A DNA stretch of 64,000 bases. Origin: Candidatus Delongbacteria bacterium (GTDB taxonomy: Bacteria > CAIWAD01). The notes under the pieces are model-generated. The model made no database searches and was not told the origin of the DNA. It was given only the letters and a program-made list of their open reading frames with translations. Location of the stretch: assembly GCA_041675285.1 (NCBI GenBank), contig JBAYTZ010000004.1, positions 124,001 to 188,000 of the forward strand, in the 5' to 3' direction. Below, piece by piece: positions 1-10,814 of this stretch. The position numbers and the translations under genes are program-made. Each line of letters starts with the position of its first letter. Within the stretch, counting starts at the first letter, position 1.

Positions 1-214
1 GGCCCGACGCGCCGAAGTTGAACAGCACGCCGACGCCGCTCTGCTTCTCGTAGAGTGCGCCCAGCTCTTCGAAGGCATTCTTCAGGCTGATGGCCGCGGA
101 GACGGTGATCTCCACCCGCTCCGCCGCGCGGACCGAAGTGGGGGTTCCGCCCAGGATGGCCGGGAGCAGGATCAACAACAAGGTGGATGAAAGGAATGCT
201 CGGCGAGAACTCAT
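1..214 (-). CDS. modA: Molybdate ABC transporter substrate-binding protein (ModA-like), N-terminal part, cut by window edge
   Basis: About 71 residues are visible; the gene continues past position 1. The protein opens with an arginine-containing leader and a hydrophobic stretch (STLLLILLPAILGG) that reads as a signal peptide. It continues into ITVSAAISLKNAFEEL and then VLFNFGASG. The (V/S)AAxSLxxAxEEL and F(N)xGASG blocks are hallmarks of ModA-type periplasmic binding proteins, in which these early Ser/Ala residues help bind the oxyanion. The ATG (212-214) overlaps the TGA of the upstream Fic gene as ATGA, and a CCGGAG Shine-Dalgarno lies just upstream, so translation is probably coupled. modB/modC would be expected just outside the window but cannot be seen. 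The ligand could also be tungstate or another oxyanion. Confidence 0.85.
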   Translation of the reverse strand, partial: MSSRRAFLSSTLLLILLPAILGGTPTSVRAAERVEITVSAAISLKNAFEELGALYEKQSGVGVLFNFGASG

Positions 215-1410
215 GGCTCCGGTCTTTCGCTGGAGAGAGTGAAGAGTCGCACGTAGTCCTGGAAGATGAACAGGCGGTTGCGCTTCTGTCCTGTCATCTC
301 GCGCATGATGCCCAGGCGGACGAAGTCGGTGATCAGGGCCGTGGCCGTGTTGGTCGGGACGGCCAGCCGCTCGGCCACTGTCCGGATGGTCACGACGGGG
401 CTTTGGTACAGCAGGCGCAAGAGCCGCTGGGCATTGGCCTGGCGTCGCCCGTGAAAGGTGGGGAGAAGCGTGCGCTCAATCCGCTCCTTCAACGCCAGGA
501 TGTCTTTGAAGACCTGGATGGACTGGCTCGCGGTTTCCTGGACTCCCACGAGGAAGAAGCGCAGCCAGGGTTCCAGGCGACTTGTGTCACGCACCCCCAT
601 CAGTTGGTCGTAGTACTCGCCTTTGTGGCGCTCGAAGAAATCCGAAAGGTAGAGCGCGGGTTTGGCCAGCAGGCCGAAGTGGACCAGATAGAGCACGATC
701 AGCAGTCGCCCCAGCCGGCCGTTGCCGTCGTTGAAAGGATGGATGGTCTCAAACTGGTAGTGAATGAGCGCGATGCGGATCAGGTGTGGCACATGGATGC
801 GCTCGTTGTGCAGGAAGAGCTCCAGATCGCTCATCAGGGCCGGGACGTGGGACGGGTGCGGAGGAACAAAGGTCGCGTGCTTCAGGCTGGGACCGATCCA
901 GTTCTGGCCGGTGCGGAACTCCCCCGGTTGCCGCGCCTGGCCCCGCCCGCTCTGCAACAGGATGGCGTGAGTCTCACGGAGGAGGCGATTGGAGAGCGGC
1001 AGCGTCGGCAATTGACCGATGGCGTGGTGGACGGCCTGGATGTAGTTGTGGACCTCCGTCCAATCATCCCGCCGCTCTGGATTCAGGTCCTGTTCTTCCA
1101 CAAGAGCCTCTTCCAGATTCGTGCGCGTGCCCTCGATGCGGCTTGACGTGGTGGCTTCCTTGGCCACGTGCATGCGGATGAAGAAGTCGACGTCGGGGAT
1201 GAGTTGGGAGAAGGCGTTCAGCTCGCCCAACAGGCGAGTCGCCTCCTCGAGCAGAGTCAAGGTGCGGGGGTCGCTGAGGATCCACTCGCGGTTGATGGGT
1301 TCGGGCAGAAAGCTGCTGTACTGGTACTGGACTTCGCGGCGTCCGGCCTGAAAGGTCTTGAGGTCGGCAGGGTCCCCGGGTTGGAGAGGTTTTGGCGCGT
1401 CAGTTGACAT
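211..1410 (-). CDS. Fic family protein (class II, putative AMP-transferase)
   Basis: 399 residues. The Fic core motif HPFNDGNGRLGR sits at about residues 224-235; its His is the catalytic base and the downstream Asp/Asn/Gly/Arg bind Mg and ATP phosphates. An autoinhibitory helix motif (SSRIEG, fitting [S/T]xxxE[G/N]) is at about 89-94, upstream of the core, which defines class II Fic proteins that keep themselves off until activated. The C-terminal ~80 residues (RLLRLLYQSPVVTIRTVAERL, then a basic tail) look like a winged helix, a common Fic fusion. Family members AMPylate target proteins; the target here is unknown. No antitoxin gene is adjacent. Its stop overlaps the modA-like start by four bases, an odd pairing. 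The own promoter is AT-rich relative to the surroundings. Confidence 0.93.
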   Translation of the reverse strand: MSTDAPKPLQPGDPADLKTFQAGRREVQYQYSSFLPEPINREWILSDPRTLTLLEEATRLLGELNAFSQLIPDVDFFIRMHVAKEATTSSRIEGTRTNLEEALVEEQDLNPERRDDWTEVHNYIQAVHHAIGQLPTLPLSNRLLRETHAILLQSGRGQARQPGEFRTGQNWIGPSLKHATFVPPHPSHVPALMSDLELFLHNERIHVPHLIRIALIHYQFETIHPFNDGNGRLGRLLIVLYLVHFGLLAKPALYLSDFFERHKGEYYDQLMGVRDTSRLEPWLRFFLVGVQETASQSIQVFKDILALKERIERTLLPTFHGRRQANAQRLLRLLYQSPVVTIRTVAERLAVPTNTATALITDFVRLGIMREMTGQKRNRLFIFQDYVRLFTLSSERPEP

Positions 1411-1442
1411 GGGAGTGACTCTTGTTTCATATGACGGCCAGT

Positions 1443-1471
1443 AATTGAAATAAGATTGGAGCTAATGTCAA
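1443..1471 (-). promoter_or_regulatory. Probable sigma70 promoter of the Fic-modA pair
   Basis: On the minus strand, TTGACA (1466-1471) is followed after exactly 17 bases by TCAATT (1443-1448), about 33 bases before the Fic ATG. The -35 box is perfect and the -10 box is weak. The stretch is clearly more AT-rich than the surrounding DNA, as expected for a promoter between the dnaE stop and the Fic start. Confidence 0.55.
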
Positions 1472-1492
1472 CTGCTGCCCGACTCTGGGGTG

Positions 1493-4927
<3,435 letters not shown>

Positions 4928-5053
4928 GGCATTCTCGATGCTTCCGGCGCAGCGGAGGGGCGATCGCCTTTCCTGACAAATGGATCGGGTTCTGGCTTGG
5001 AGTCTGGCTCCGGGTCAGCGCCCGCGGGCTGGCCACCCGGGGCGAGGCGCAAG

Positions 5054-5081
5054 AACATAGAATTGCCCCCCCACGCCCCAA
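5054..5081 (-). promoter_or_regulatory. Candidate sigma70 promoter for dnaE
   Basis: Minus strand: TTGGGG (5076-5081), a 16-base spacer, then TATGTT (5054-5059). The start codon of dnaE lies about 125 bases downstream. The match is moderate, and the divergent gene at 5189 leaves only this interval for a dnaE promoter. Confidence 0.4.
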
Positions 5082-5188
5082 AGCACTCGGCGGCAAGAAG
5101 CGGTGGATAACCCGTCAAGTGGTTGTGGGACATGAATCTGTCGTGACCGCGCGCTTCGCCACCTTCAATGGTCATTTCCGGAGGCCGA

Positions 5189-6241
5189 GTGTCGCCATCT
5201 GCCGTTCTGTGCATGTTGCTTGCCGTCTGCCTGAGCGCCGGGCCCGCCCCGGGCCGGGAGATCCGCTGGGCGCCCTTTCCCGTGCTGGCCTACACGCCGG
5301 AGACCGGCGGGATCGGCGGCGCCTTCCTGCAGGGAGTGACGTCGGGGGACAGCCTGGCCCACGAGAGCCAGTTGGCCGCCTGGCTCTCCGTCAGCACGCG
5401 CCGGCAGCTGGAGCTGGGCCTGCGGCCGGAACTCTGGCTGGCCCAAGGGCGCTGGGTGGCCCAGGGCGAACTGAGCTACCAGAACTGGCCGGCCACTTGG
5501 TTCGGGCCGGGGGATCCCGCGCCGGAGGCCGCCTACACGGTGGAGAAGGGCAAGGTCGAACTGAGCCTGCGGCGCCGGGTGGCGTCCGGGTTGTTCGTGG
5601 GTGGCTACGGCCTGCAGATCCGCGAGAGTTTCACGGACTGGGAGGCCGGCTTTCCGCTGGCCGAGCAGGAAGGCCGGGACAGCGGCCTGGGCCTGGAGTG
5701 CGCCTGGGATCGGCGCGACAGCTCCATCTGGCCCACCCGCGGCGGCTATCTGCTGGGGCGCGCGGCCCGGCATGCGCCCTGGATGGGGAACAAGCGGCCC
5801 TACACGCGCTGGCTGCTGGATCTGCGCGGCTACCGCTCTGCGGGGCCCGGCGTGCTGGCGGGACAAGCCGTCCTGGACGGACGGGGCGGCCGGCCCGGCT
5901 TCCGGGCGCTGCCCCGGCTGGGCGAGTATCTGCGGGCCTATGAGGATCTGCGCTTCCTGGATTCCTGGTTGCTGGCCGGGCGGCTGGAGTGGCGGCAGCC
6001 TGTGCCGCTGCCCGCCTGGACGGGTCCCTGGCTGGCGCGGCGCTGCGGGATGGTGGCCTTCGCGGAGCTGGGCGCACTGGCGGATGGGCCCGGCCGGCTG
6101 GCGGGCGCGCCTTGGCGGCGCAGCCTGGGATTGGGCGGCCGCTACGCCCTGCTGCCGGACCAGCACGTCAACGTGCGGGCGGACCTGGCCTTCGGCTCGG
6201 AAGGGCTGGCGCTGCGGATCAAGGTTGGGGAAGAGTTTTGA
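5189..6241 (+). CDS. Outer-membrane beta-barrel protein, Omp85/BamA-TamA barrel-like, no POTRA domains
   Basis: GTG at 5189 is preferred, because GGAGG (5180-5184) sits four bases before it and the product then opens with a signal peptide (VLCMLLAVCLSAGPAPG). An in-frame ATG at 5168 would add seven residues. The mature protein, about 330 residues, starts FPVLAYTPETGGIGGAFL, matching the first barrel strand of Omp85-like surface-antigen proteins. It continues with alternating amphipathic strands (SQLAAWLSVSTRRQLELGLRPEL, shortened here to its pattern of aromatic girdle residues) and ends in a terminal Phe (RIKVGEEF), the usual beta-signal for Bam-mediated insertion. POTRA repeats are absent, so it is probably a porin-like or orphan barrel rather than an insertase. 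Substrate unknown. Divergent from dnaE. Confidence 0.75.
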   Translation: MSPSAVLCMLLAVCLSAGPAPGREIRWAPFPVLAYTPETGGIGGAFLQGVTSGDSLAHESQLAAWLSVSTRRQLELGLRPELWLAQGRWVAQGELSYQNWPATWFGPGDPAPEAAYTVEKGKVELSLRRRVASGLFVGGYGLQIRESFTDWEAGFPLAEQEGRDSGLGLECAWDRRDSSIWPTRGGYLLGRAARHAPWMGNKRPYTRWLLDLRGYRSAGPGVLAGQAVLDGRGGRPGFRALPRLGEYLRAYEDLRFLDSWLLAGRLEWRQPVPLPAWTGPWLARRCGMVAFAELGALADGPGRLAGAPWRRSLGLGGRYALLPDQHVNVRADLAFGSEGLALRIKVGEEF

Positions 6242-6290
6242 GGACGTACTCTGCAAACCAGGCAGAGCCAGGGACAGACGGTGACACCGA

Positions 6291-6329
6291 CCCCTTCCCC
6301 CTTCAGGGGGAAGGGTGGGATGGGGGTTC
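6291..6329 (-). repeat. GC-rich palindromic repeat, left (inverted) copy of the DUF559-flanking family
   Basis: Read on the minus strand it is GAACCCCCATCCCACCC followed by the hairpin TTCCCCCTGAAGGGGGAA. It is the inverted counterpart of the copies at 6711-6851 on the other side of the DUF559 gene. The last codons and the TGA stop of the DUF559 gene lie inside this repeat. Confidence 0.85.
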
Positions 6330-6683
6330 AAGGCAAGCCTGATTTCTTTCCACATCCCTCTCGACCAATGCATGGAAGATCGTTTGGATCACACCTTCAA
6401 GATTTTCTTCAATCTCTGTGTTCCAGAAACGCATCACCTGTACGCCTTGCTCAGAAAGCCAATGGGTTCTGAGCAGATCTTGCTCAGTTGACAGCGCATG
6501 CTGACCGCCATCCAACTCGATGGCCAAGCCGCACGACAGACAGATGAAGTCGATGATGAAGGGGCCTGCCGGAGCTTGTCGACGGAACTTGTATCCGCCC
6601 AACTGACGGCTGCGCAAAGCTGCCCACAAGCGCTGCTCAGCGGGCGTCATTGCGTGGCGCAATTGGCGGGCACGAACCGTCAT
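6303..6683 (-). CDS. DUF559 domain protein (Vsr/PD-(D/E)XK-like endonuclease family)
   Basis: 126 residues from ATG 6683; a GTG at 6707 would add eight. The core reads MTPAEQRLWAALRSRQLGGY, then KFRRQAPAGPFIIDFICLS, IAIELDGGQHA-type spacing (LAIELDGGQHALS) and VMRFWNTEIEENLEGV. These are the DUF559 signatures. The T-x-x-E, the D of (I)IDF and the E-x-D (ELDG) form the expected very-short-patch-repair-like nuclease site. The C-terminal eight residues (EPPSHPSP) and the stop are encoded by the flanking palindromic repeat, and copies of the same repeat in opposite orientation lie directly upstream. No methylase is adjacent. Family function is not established. The close packing with inverted repeats suggests a repeat-associated, possibly mobile unit. 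Confidence 0.9.
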   Translation of the reverse strand: MTVRARQLRHAMTPAEQRLWAALRSRQLGGYKFRRQAPAGPFIIDFICLSCGLAIELDGGQHALSTEQDLLRTHWLSEQGVQVMRFWNTEIEENLEGVIQTIFHALVERDVERNQACLEPPSHPSP

Positions 6684-6710
6684 GATGGGAGAGATCCTGT
6701 GATACACGTT

Positions 6711-6851
6711 GAACCCCCATCCTAACCTCCGCCCGAAAAGGAGTAAGGGCTCGTGAGGCAGAAACCCCCATCCTAACCTTCCCCCTGAAGGGGGAAGGGA
6801 CTTGAAGGCGGAGAACCCCCATCCTAATCTTCCCCCTGAAGGGGGAAGGGA
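6711..6851 (+). repeat. Three direct copies of the DUF559-flanking palindromic repeat
   Basis: Copies at 6711-6750 (degenerate), 6773-6800 and 6813-6851. Each has a head (G)AACCCCCATCCTAA(C/T)C followed by a hairpin; in the last two this is TTCCCCCTGAAGGGGGAA. The degenerate copy keeps the head but has a decayed stem. All three face opposite to the copy at 6291-6329. They fill the space between the start of the DUF559 gene and the stop of recN. Confidence 0.88.
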
Positions 6852-6872
6852 TCGCGCAACCAGGCCTCTGCA

Positions 6873-8540
6873 TCAGGAAGGGAGTGGGGTCAGACTCTCC
6901 AACAAGCGCCGGGCGGCCGCAAGATCCGGCTCCTCTTCGCGACCGGATTGCAAGCGGGCGATCTGCCGCAGGCGGCCCTCCTCGTCCAGCAGGCGGATGT
7001 CGATGCGCGTGGCGCCATCGGCGTAGGCCTTTTCCACGCCGATCTGATGCCGGGCGGCGGCGGCGATCTGGGGCAGGTGCGTGATGCAGAGCAGCTGGTG
7101 GCGGGCCGCCAGTTGCCGCATGAGCGTGGCCACGGCCAGGGCGGCCTTGCCGCTGATCCCGGCGTCGATCTCGTCGAAAACCAGGCACTGGCCCGCGCAC
7201 TCCTCCAACAGCAGGCACTTGAGCGCCAGCATCACGCGGCTGAGTTCGCCGCCGGAGGCGATCTCCTCCAGCGGGCCCAGCGGCGTGTCCGGATTGGTGC
7301 TGATGTAGAAGGCGGGCGATTCGGCGCCCACGGCGTCCCACTCGGCGGCGGGTTCCTCCAGGCAGACGTCCAGGCGCCCGCCCAGGATGCCCAGCTCCTC
7401 CAGCAGGGGCTGGATGCGCCGCGAGAGCGCCGCCCCGCCGCTGGAACGGGCCGCGCTCAGGCCGGCGCGGGCGGCGGAGAGGGCCGCGCGCAGCCGCTCC
7501 TCCTCGCCCTCCAGCCGCAGGATCTGCCCGTCCAAGTCGTCGCCCCGGGCCAGCAGGTCGTCCAGCTCGCTCTGGCGGGCCAGCAGCAGGTCCAGGCTGC
7601 CGCCGTGCTTGCGGATCATCCGGTCCAGTTGCTGCAGGCGCTCGCGGATCTGTTCCAGCCGCTCGGGATCTCCTTCCAGGGCCTCGGCCCGGGCGCGGGC
7701 CTGCTGGGCCGCCTCCTGCACCTGGATCAGGGCCTCGGCCAGCAGTCCGGCGGCGCTGGCGAAGGCCGGGTCCAGCTTGGCGGCCTGGGCCAACTCGCGC
7801 TGCAGGGGCACCAGGCGGGAGTGGACGCTGTCCTCGCTTTCCTCCAGCGCGTCGGCGGCCTGGAACCCGGTCCGTTGCAGCTCCTCTGAGTTGCTCAGCA
7901 CGCGGTGCTCGGCCTCGAGCTCGCGGTCCTCGCCGGGGCGGGCGGCCAGCTTCTCCAACTCCTCGCTCTGGAACTGCCACAGCTCGCGCAGCTCGCGCTG
8001 GCGGTCACGCGACTTGCGCGCGGCGGCCAGCTGCCCGGCGGCCTCCTTCCAGGTCTGCCAGAGGGCGTCGTGGGCGGCGCGCGCCGGGGCGATGGCCGGC
8101 AGGGCGTCCAGCAGGTCGGCGTGGCGCTCGCGCTCCAGCAGCTGGGCGAGATCGCGCTGGCCGTGGAAGTCCGCCAGCAGGCGGGCCAGTTCACGCAGGT
8201 CGCGCTGCTGGACGGGCTGACCGTTCACCCAGCTGCGGCTGCGGCCCTGGGAGATCTCGCGCGTGATCTCCAGCGGGCCGTCCTCCGGCAGTCCGCGCGG
8301 TTGGCACCACTCGCGGCGGGCGGCGTCCGGCGGCGCCTGGAACACGCCGCTGAGCCGGGTGGTCCGGCCCTCGTGGAGCAGCTCGCGGTGGACGCGGGCG
8401 CCCAGCAGGGCGGCCACGGCCCCCAGCAGCATGCTCTTGCCGGCGCCGGTCTCGCCGGTGACGGCCACAAAGCCGGCCGGCAGGGCCAGGTCGAGGGCTT
8501 GGATCAGACCGAAGTGCTCGATGGTCAGGTGTCTCAGCAT
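6873..8540 (-). CDS. recN: DNA repair protein RecN
   Basis: 555 residues from ATG 8540, matching the usual RecN length. The start is placed at MLRHLTIEHFGLIQALDLAL because this is the conserved beginning of the SMC-like head. Walker A is GETGAGKSMLLGAV (about residues 30-43). Long coiled-coil arms run from about 150 to 360. The ABC signature is SGGELSRVMLALK and Walker B is LVFDEIDAGISG. RecN is an SMC-family ATPase that holds broken DNA ends during recombinational repair. No Shine-Dalgarno precedes the ATG, whereas a TATCTT -10 box lies six bases upstream, pointing to a leaderless transcript. No clear LexA-type operator was recognised. Confidence 0.97.
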   Translation of the reverse strand: MLRHLTIEHFGLIQALDLALPAGFVAVTGETGAGKSMLLGAVAALLGARVHRELLHEGRTTRLSGVFQAPPDAARREWCQPRGLPEDGPLEITREISQGRSRSWVNGQPVQQRDLRELARLLADFHGQRDLAQLLERERHADLLDALPAIAPARAAHDALWQTWKEAAGQLAAARKSRDRQRELRELWQFQSEELEKLAARPGEDRELEAEHRVLSNSEELQRTGFQAADALEESEDSVHSRLVPLQRELAQAAKLDPAFASAAGLLAEALIQVQEAAQQARARAEALEGDPERLEQIRERLQQLDRMIRKHGGSLDLLLARQSELDDLLARGDDLDGQILRLEGEEERLRAALSAARAGLSAARSSGGAALSRRIQPLLEELGILGGRLDVCLEEPAAEWDAVGAESPAFYISTNPDTPLGPLEEIASGGELSRVMLALKCLLLEECAGQCLVFDEIDAGISGKAALAVATLMRQLAARHQLLCITHLPQIAAAARHQIGVEKAYADGATRIDIRLLDEEGRLRQIARLQSGREEEPDLAAARRLLESLTPLPS

Positions 8541-8546
8541 GGGGGC

Positions 8547-8552
8547 AAGATA
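8547..8552 (-). promoter_or_regulatory. -10 element of a probable leaderless recN promoter
   Basis: TATCTT on the minus strand ends six bases before the ATG of recN, which places the transcription start on or next to the start codon. The -35 region is poor (CTTTCC at 17-base spacing). The ATG has no ribosome-binding site, which fits leaderless expression. Confidence 0.45.
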
Positions 8553-8880
8553 CGGCGTGGAGGCCTCAGGGAAAGGGGGAGAAAACGCGGCTTTCCCCGA
8601 GACGGTGGAGAGGATTCGCTGGAATGGACAAGGGACGGGAGCGGGCGGCAAACGCGCGGGTTATGTGGTGAAGCCCGGACGGGGGCCAGACAGTCATCCG
8701 ATTTTAACGATGAACCCTCCCACCGCCCCCCACCCGCCCGGGGTACTTGGGGTCTTCAGTTTTGATCCCCGTATGACGAGGGAAAGTGGTGGATAGCGGA
8801 AAGCGTGTGGAGTGACGCAGACGAACCGGCTGTTCCTCGCATGGCCGGGCGCAGACTGTCATGGCCCGCCGTCCGAGTCC
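8553..8880. other. Intergenic stretch between recN and the binding-protein gene
   Basis: About 330 bases with no convincing gene. It holds the recN promoter region at its left end and the downstream tail of the rib operon at its right end. No clear terminator hairpin with a T-run, no tRNA and no known structured RNA was recognised. Confidence 0.5.
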
Positions 8881-10803
8881 TCAGGGCCGGCCCTGCGCCG
8901 AGTCCACGTCCAACGGGCCCACGGGCAGGAAGCGATCCCGGCGGCGCGCGGTCTCCAACTCCTGGGCCTGCCTCTCGTCCCACCACCAGAGCCAGAGCGG
9001 GCAGCTCTCCCCGGCCTGTGGTCGCAGCACTTCCGCTGGAACGCCGAAGCGATTCCACCAGGCCAGTCGCAGAAACGGTGCATGCCAGCCCAGGGCGTAG
9101 GGCGCCAGCTGACCCAAGCGGGCGTCCAGGTGCTGCAACAGCTGGACGCGCTGGTCGTCCAGCAGACTGGCGTCATAGGCCACGATCAGGGAGTCCACGG
9201 TCGCATCTGCCAAACCCGACGGATTGTACGACGCGACCTGCGAGGAATGGAAGGGGTAGAAGGGACGGGGTTCCTGCAGGCCGCGCCATTGATGCCAGAA
9301 CAAGTGGATCTCGCCCTTGCTCACCCGGCCCCGATGGGTGGTCATGTCCACCGGTTCGGTTCGCAGCCGCACCCCGGCCCGGGAAAACTCATGACGAATC
9401 AGATCCATCACCAAGGTCCAGTCCGGTGAGGAATTCGTCGCCAGCACCACCTCCAGCGGGTGTCCCAAGGAATCCTGCCGCACGCCGTCCGGACCGCGGT
9501 GCCAGCCCGCTGCATCGAGCAAACGGCCGGCTTCCAGTGTGTCACAACGCAGCTCCGGCAAGGCGGGATTCTCGCCCGGCGTGCATTCGAAGTAACTGCG
9601 CAGGAGTTCATACTCTCCGCGGTAAGGACCCTCGATGATCTGCTCACGGGGCAGCAGGCGCGTCAAGGCCTGGCGCACGCGAAGATCATTAAATGGTGGA
9701 TGGCGCAGATTGAAGACCAGCGCCATGCCGTCCGCCGGCTGATGCAGCCGGACCTTGCGGCGCTGCACCCAACCGGCGCGGAGCGGCTCCAGGGCCTGCG
9801 GCGTGATCTCGGTGACCCAATCCGCGGAGTTGTTGACGAAGAGGATGTCCACTTCATCCTCAAGAAAGAACTGCCGCTCCTCCTGGGGTGACCGGACCAC
9901 ACGCAGCACCAAATCGCGGAAATTGCCCACTCCCTGCAGGGCAGGGTCCCTGCGTCGCCAAGCCCGACTGTGCCGCGTCAACCGTAGTTCGCTGCCCGGC
10001 TTGCTCTCGGACAGGAAATAGAGGCCGCTGCCCGGCAGGGGCTCGGTCCTCCAGCGCTCCAGCACATCTCGGGCACTCAGGCCGTTGATCAAGTGAGCGG
10101 GCAGGATGGGCATGAGAAAGGCCAGATTCTGGAAGACGGACAGCGAGCGGGTGAGGCAATGGACTCGCACCAGATGGGGGCTGAGGACCTGTGGCTCGGC
10201 CACCTGCCGATACTCGGCGGAGACACCGGGTTGACCCAGGCTTTCATCCGTCAGCAGCCGCCAGGTGGCCCTCACATCCTCCGCTGTGACACGCTGACCG
10301 GTTTGCCAGCGGGCCTCGGGGCCGAGACGAAACCAGATCCATTGACCCGCCGCGGAGTCCGCTTCGATTTTCCAATGGCTGGCCAATTTGGGCGTGTGGG
10401 ATCCACTCCAGGCGTCGCCACCCAGCAAGGTCTCGTGGAGGAGTCCTGCCGCCAGCTGTTGGAAGTGCTCCGCGCCGCTGCGGGCCAGGGGACAGAGGCT
10501 GGCGGGATAGCCATGCAGGGGGACGCGCAGCACGCCACCCGGCCGGGCGAGGGGATCGCCCGGAGAGCGGAAGTCGGCATTGGTGACGAATCCCAGACTG
10601 GCGGCGAGCGCCTCGAAGCCCGCTCCACCCAGTTCGGCCGAGACTCCGGACACGGGGCCAGCGGTCGGCTCCTCCGTCGCGTATCCGTGCCGCGCCCAGT
10701 ACTTGCGGGCATCCTCGCCCTCGGGGGAAAGGGCGGCCGGCAGGGGCCGGACAATGGCGAAGCAGAGCAGGGCGCCGATCAGGCGGACTGGAGGGAACCG
10801 CAT
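8881..10803 (-). CDS. Extracellular solute-binding protein, family 5 (oligopeptide type), last gene of the rib operon
   Basis: 640 residues with a signal peptide (RLIGALLCFAIVRPLPAAL) and no lipobox. The body has the SBP_bac_5 layout: TPKLASHWKIEAD, then (R)WQTGQRVTAEDVRATWRLL, FNLRHPPFNDLRVRQAL and a C-terminal FYPFHSSQ region. The stretch VSAELGGAGFEALAASLGF near residue 55 is almost identical in the binding protein at 43316-45310, so the two are paralogues. No permease or ATPase genes are nearby. The gene follows the propeller gene with an 11-base gap and its own GGAG ribosome-binding site, placing it at the end of the FMN-riboswitch operon. It may feed the ABC importer at 45-50 kb or act in sensing. 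Ligand unknown. Confidence 0.88.
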   Translation of the reverse strand: MRFPPVRLIGALLCFAIVRPLPAALSPEGEDARKYWARHGYATEEPTAGPVSGVSAELGGAGFEALAASLGFVTNADFRSPGDPLARPGGVLRVPLHGYPASLCPLARSGAEHFQQLAAGLLHETLLGGDAWSGSHTPKLASHWKIEADSAAGQWIWFRLGPEARWQTGQRVTAEDVRATWRLLTDESLGQPGVSAEYRQVAEPQVLSPHLVRVHCLTRSLSVFQNLAFLMPILPAHLINGLSARDVLERWRTEPLPGSGLYFLSESKPGSELRLTRHSRAWRRRDPALQGVGNFRDLVLRVVRSPQEERQFFLEDEVDILFVNNSADWVTEITPQALEPLRAGWVQRRKVRLHQPADGMALVFNLRHPPFNDLRVRQALTRLLPREQIIEGPYRGEYELLRSYFECTPGENPALPELRCDTLEAGRLLDAAGWHRGPDGVRQDSLGHPLEVVLATNSSPDWTLVMDLIRHEFSRAGVRLRTEPVDMTTHRGRVSKGEIHLFWHQWRGLQEPRPFYPFHSSQVASYNPSGLADATVDSLIVAYDASLLDDQRVQLLQHLDARLGQLAPYALGWHAPFLRLAWWNRFGVPAEVLRPQAGESCPLWLWWWDERQAQELETARRRDRFLPVGPLDVDSAQGRP

Positions 10804-10814
10804 GGCAACTCCGA

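Noticed and set aside
211..1410. Fic gene as a toxin-antitoxin pair with the downstream gene
   Set aside because: The downstream product is a ModA-like binding protein with a signal peptide, and the Fic protein carries its own inhibitory motif, so no antitoxin is needed.
6303..6683. DUF559 gene as part of a restriction-modification system (Vsr role)
   Set aside because: No DNA methyltransferase is near, and the flanking repeats suggest a different context.
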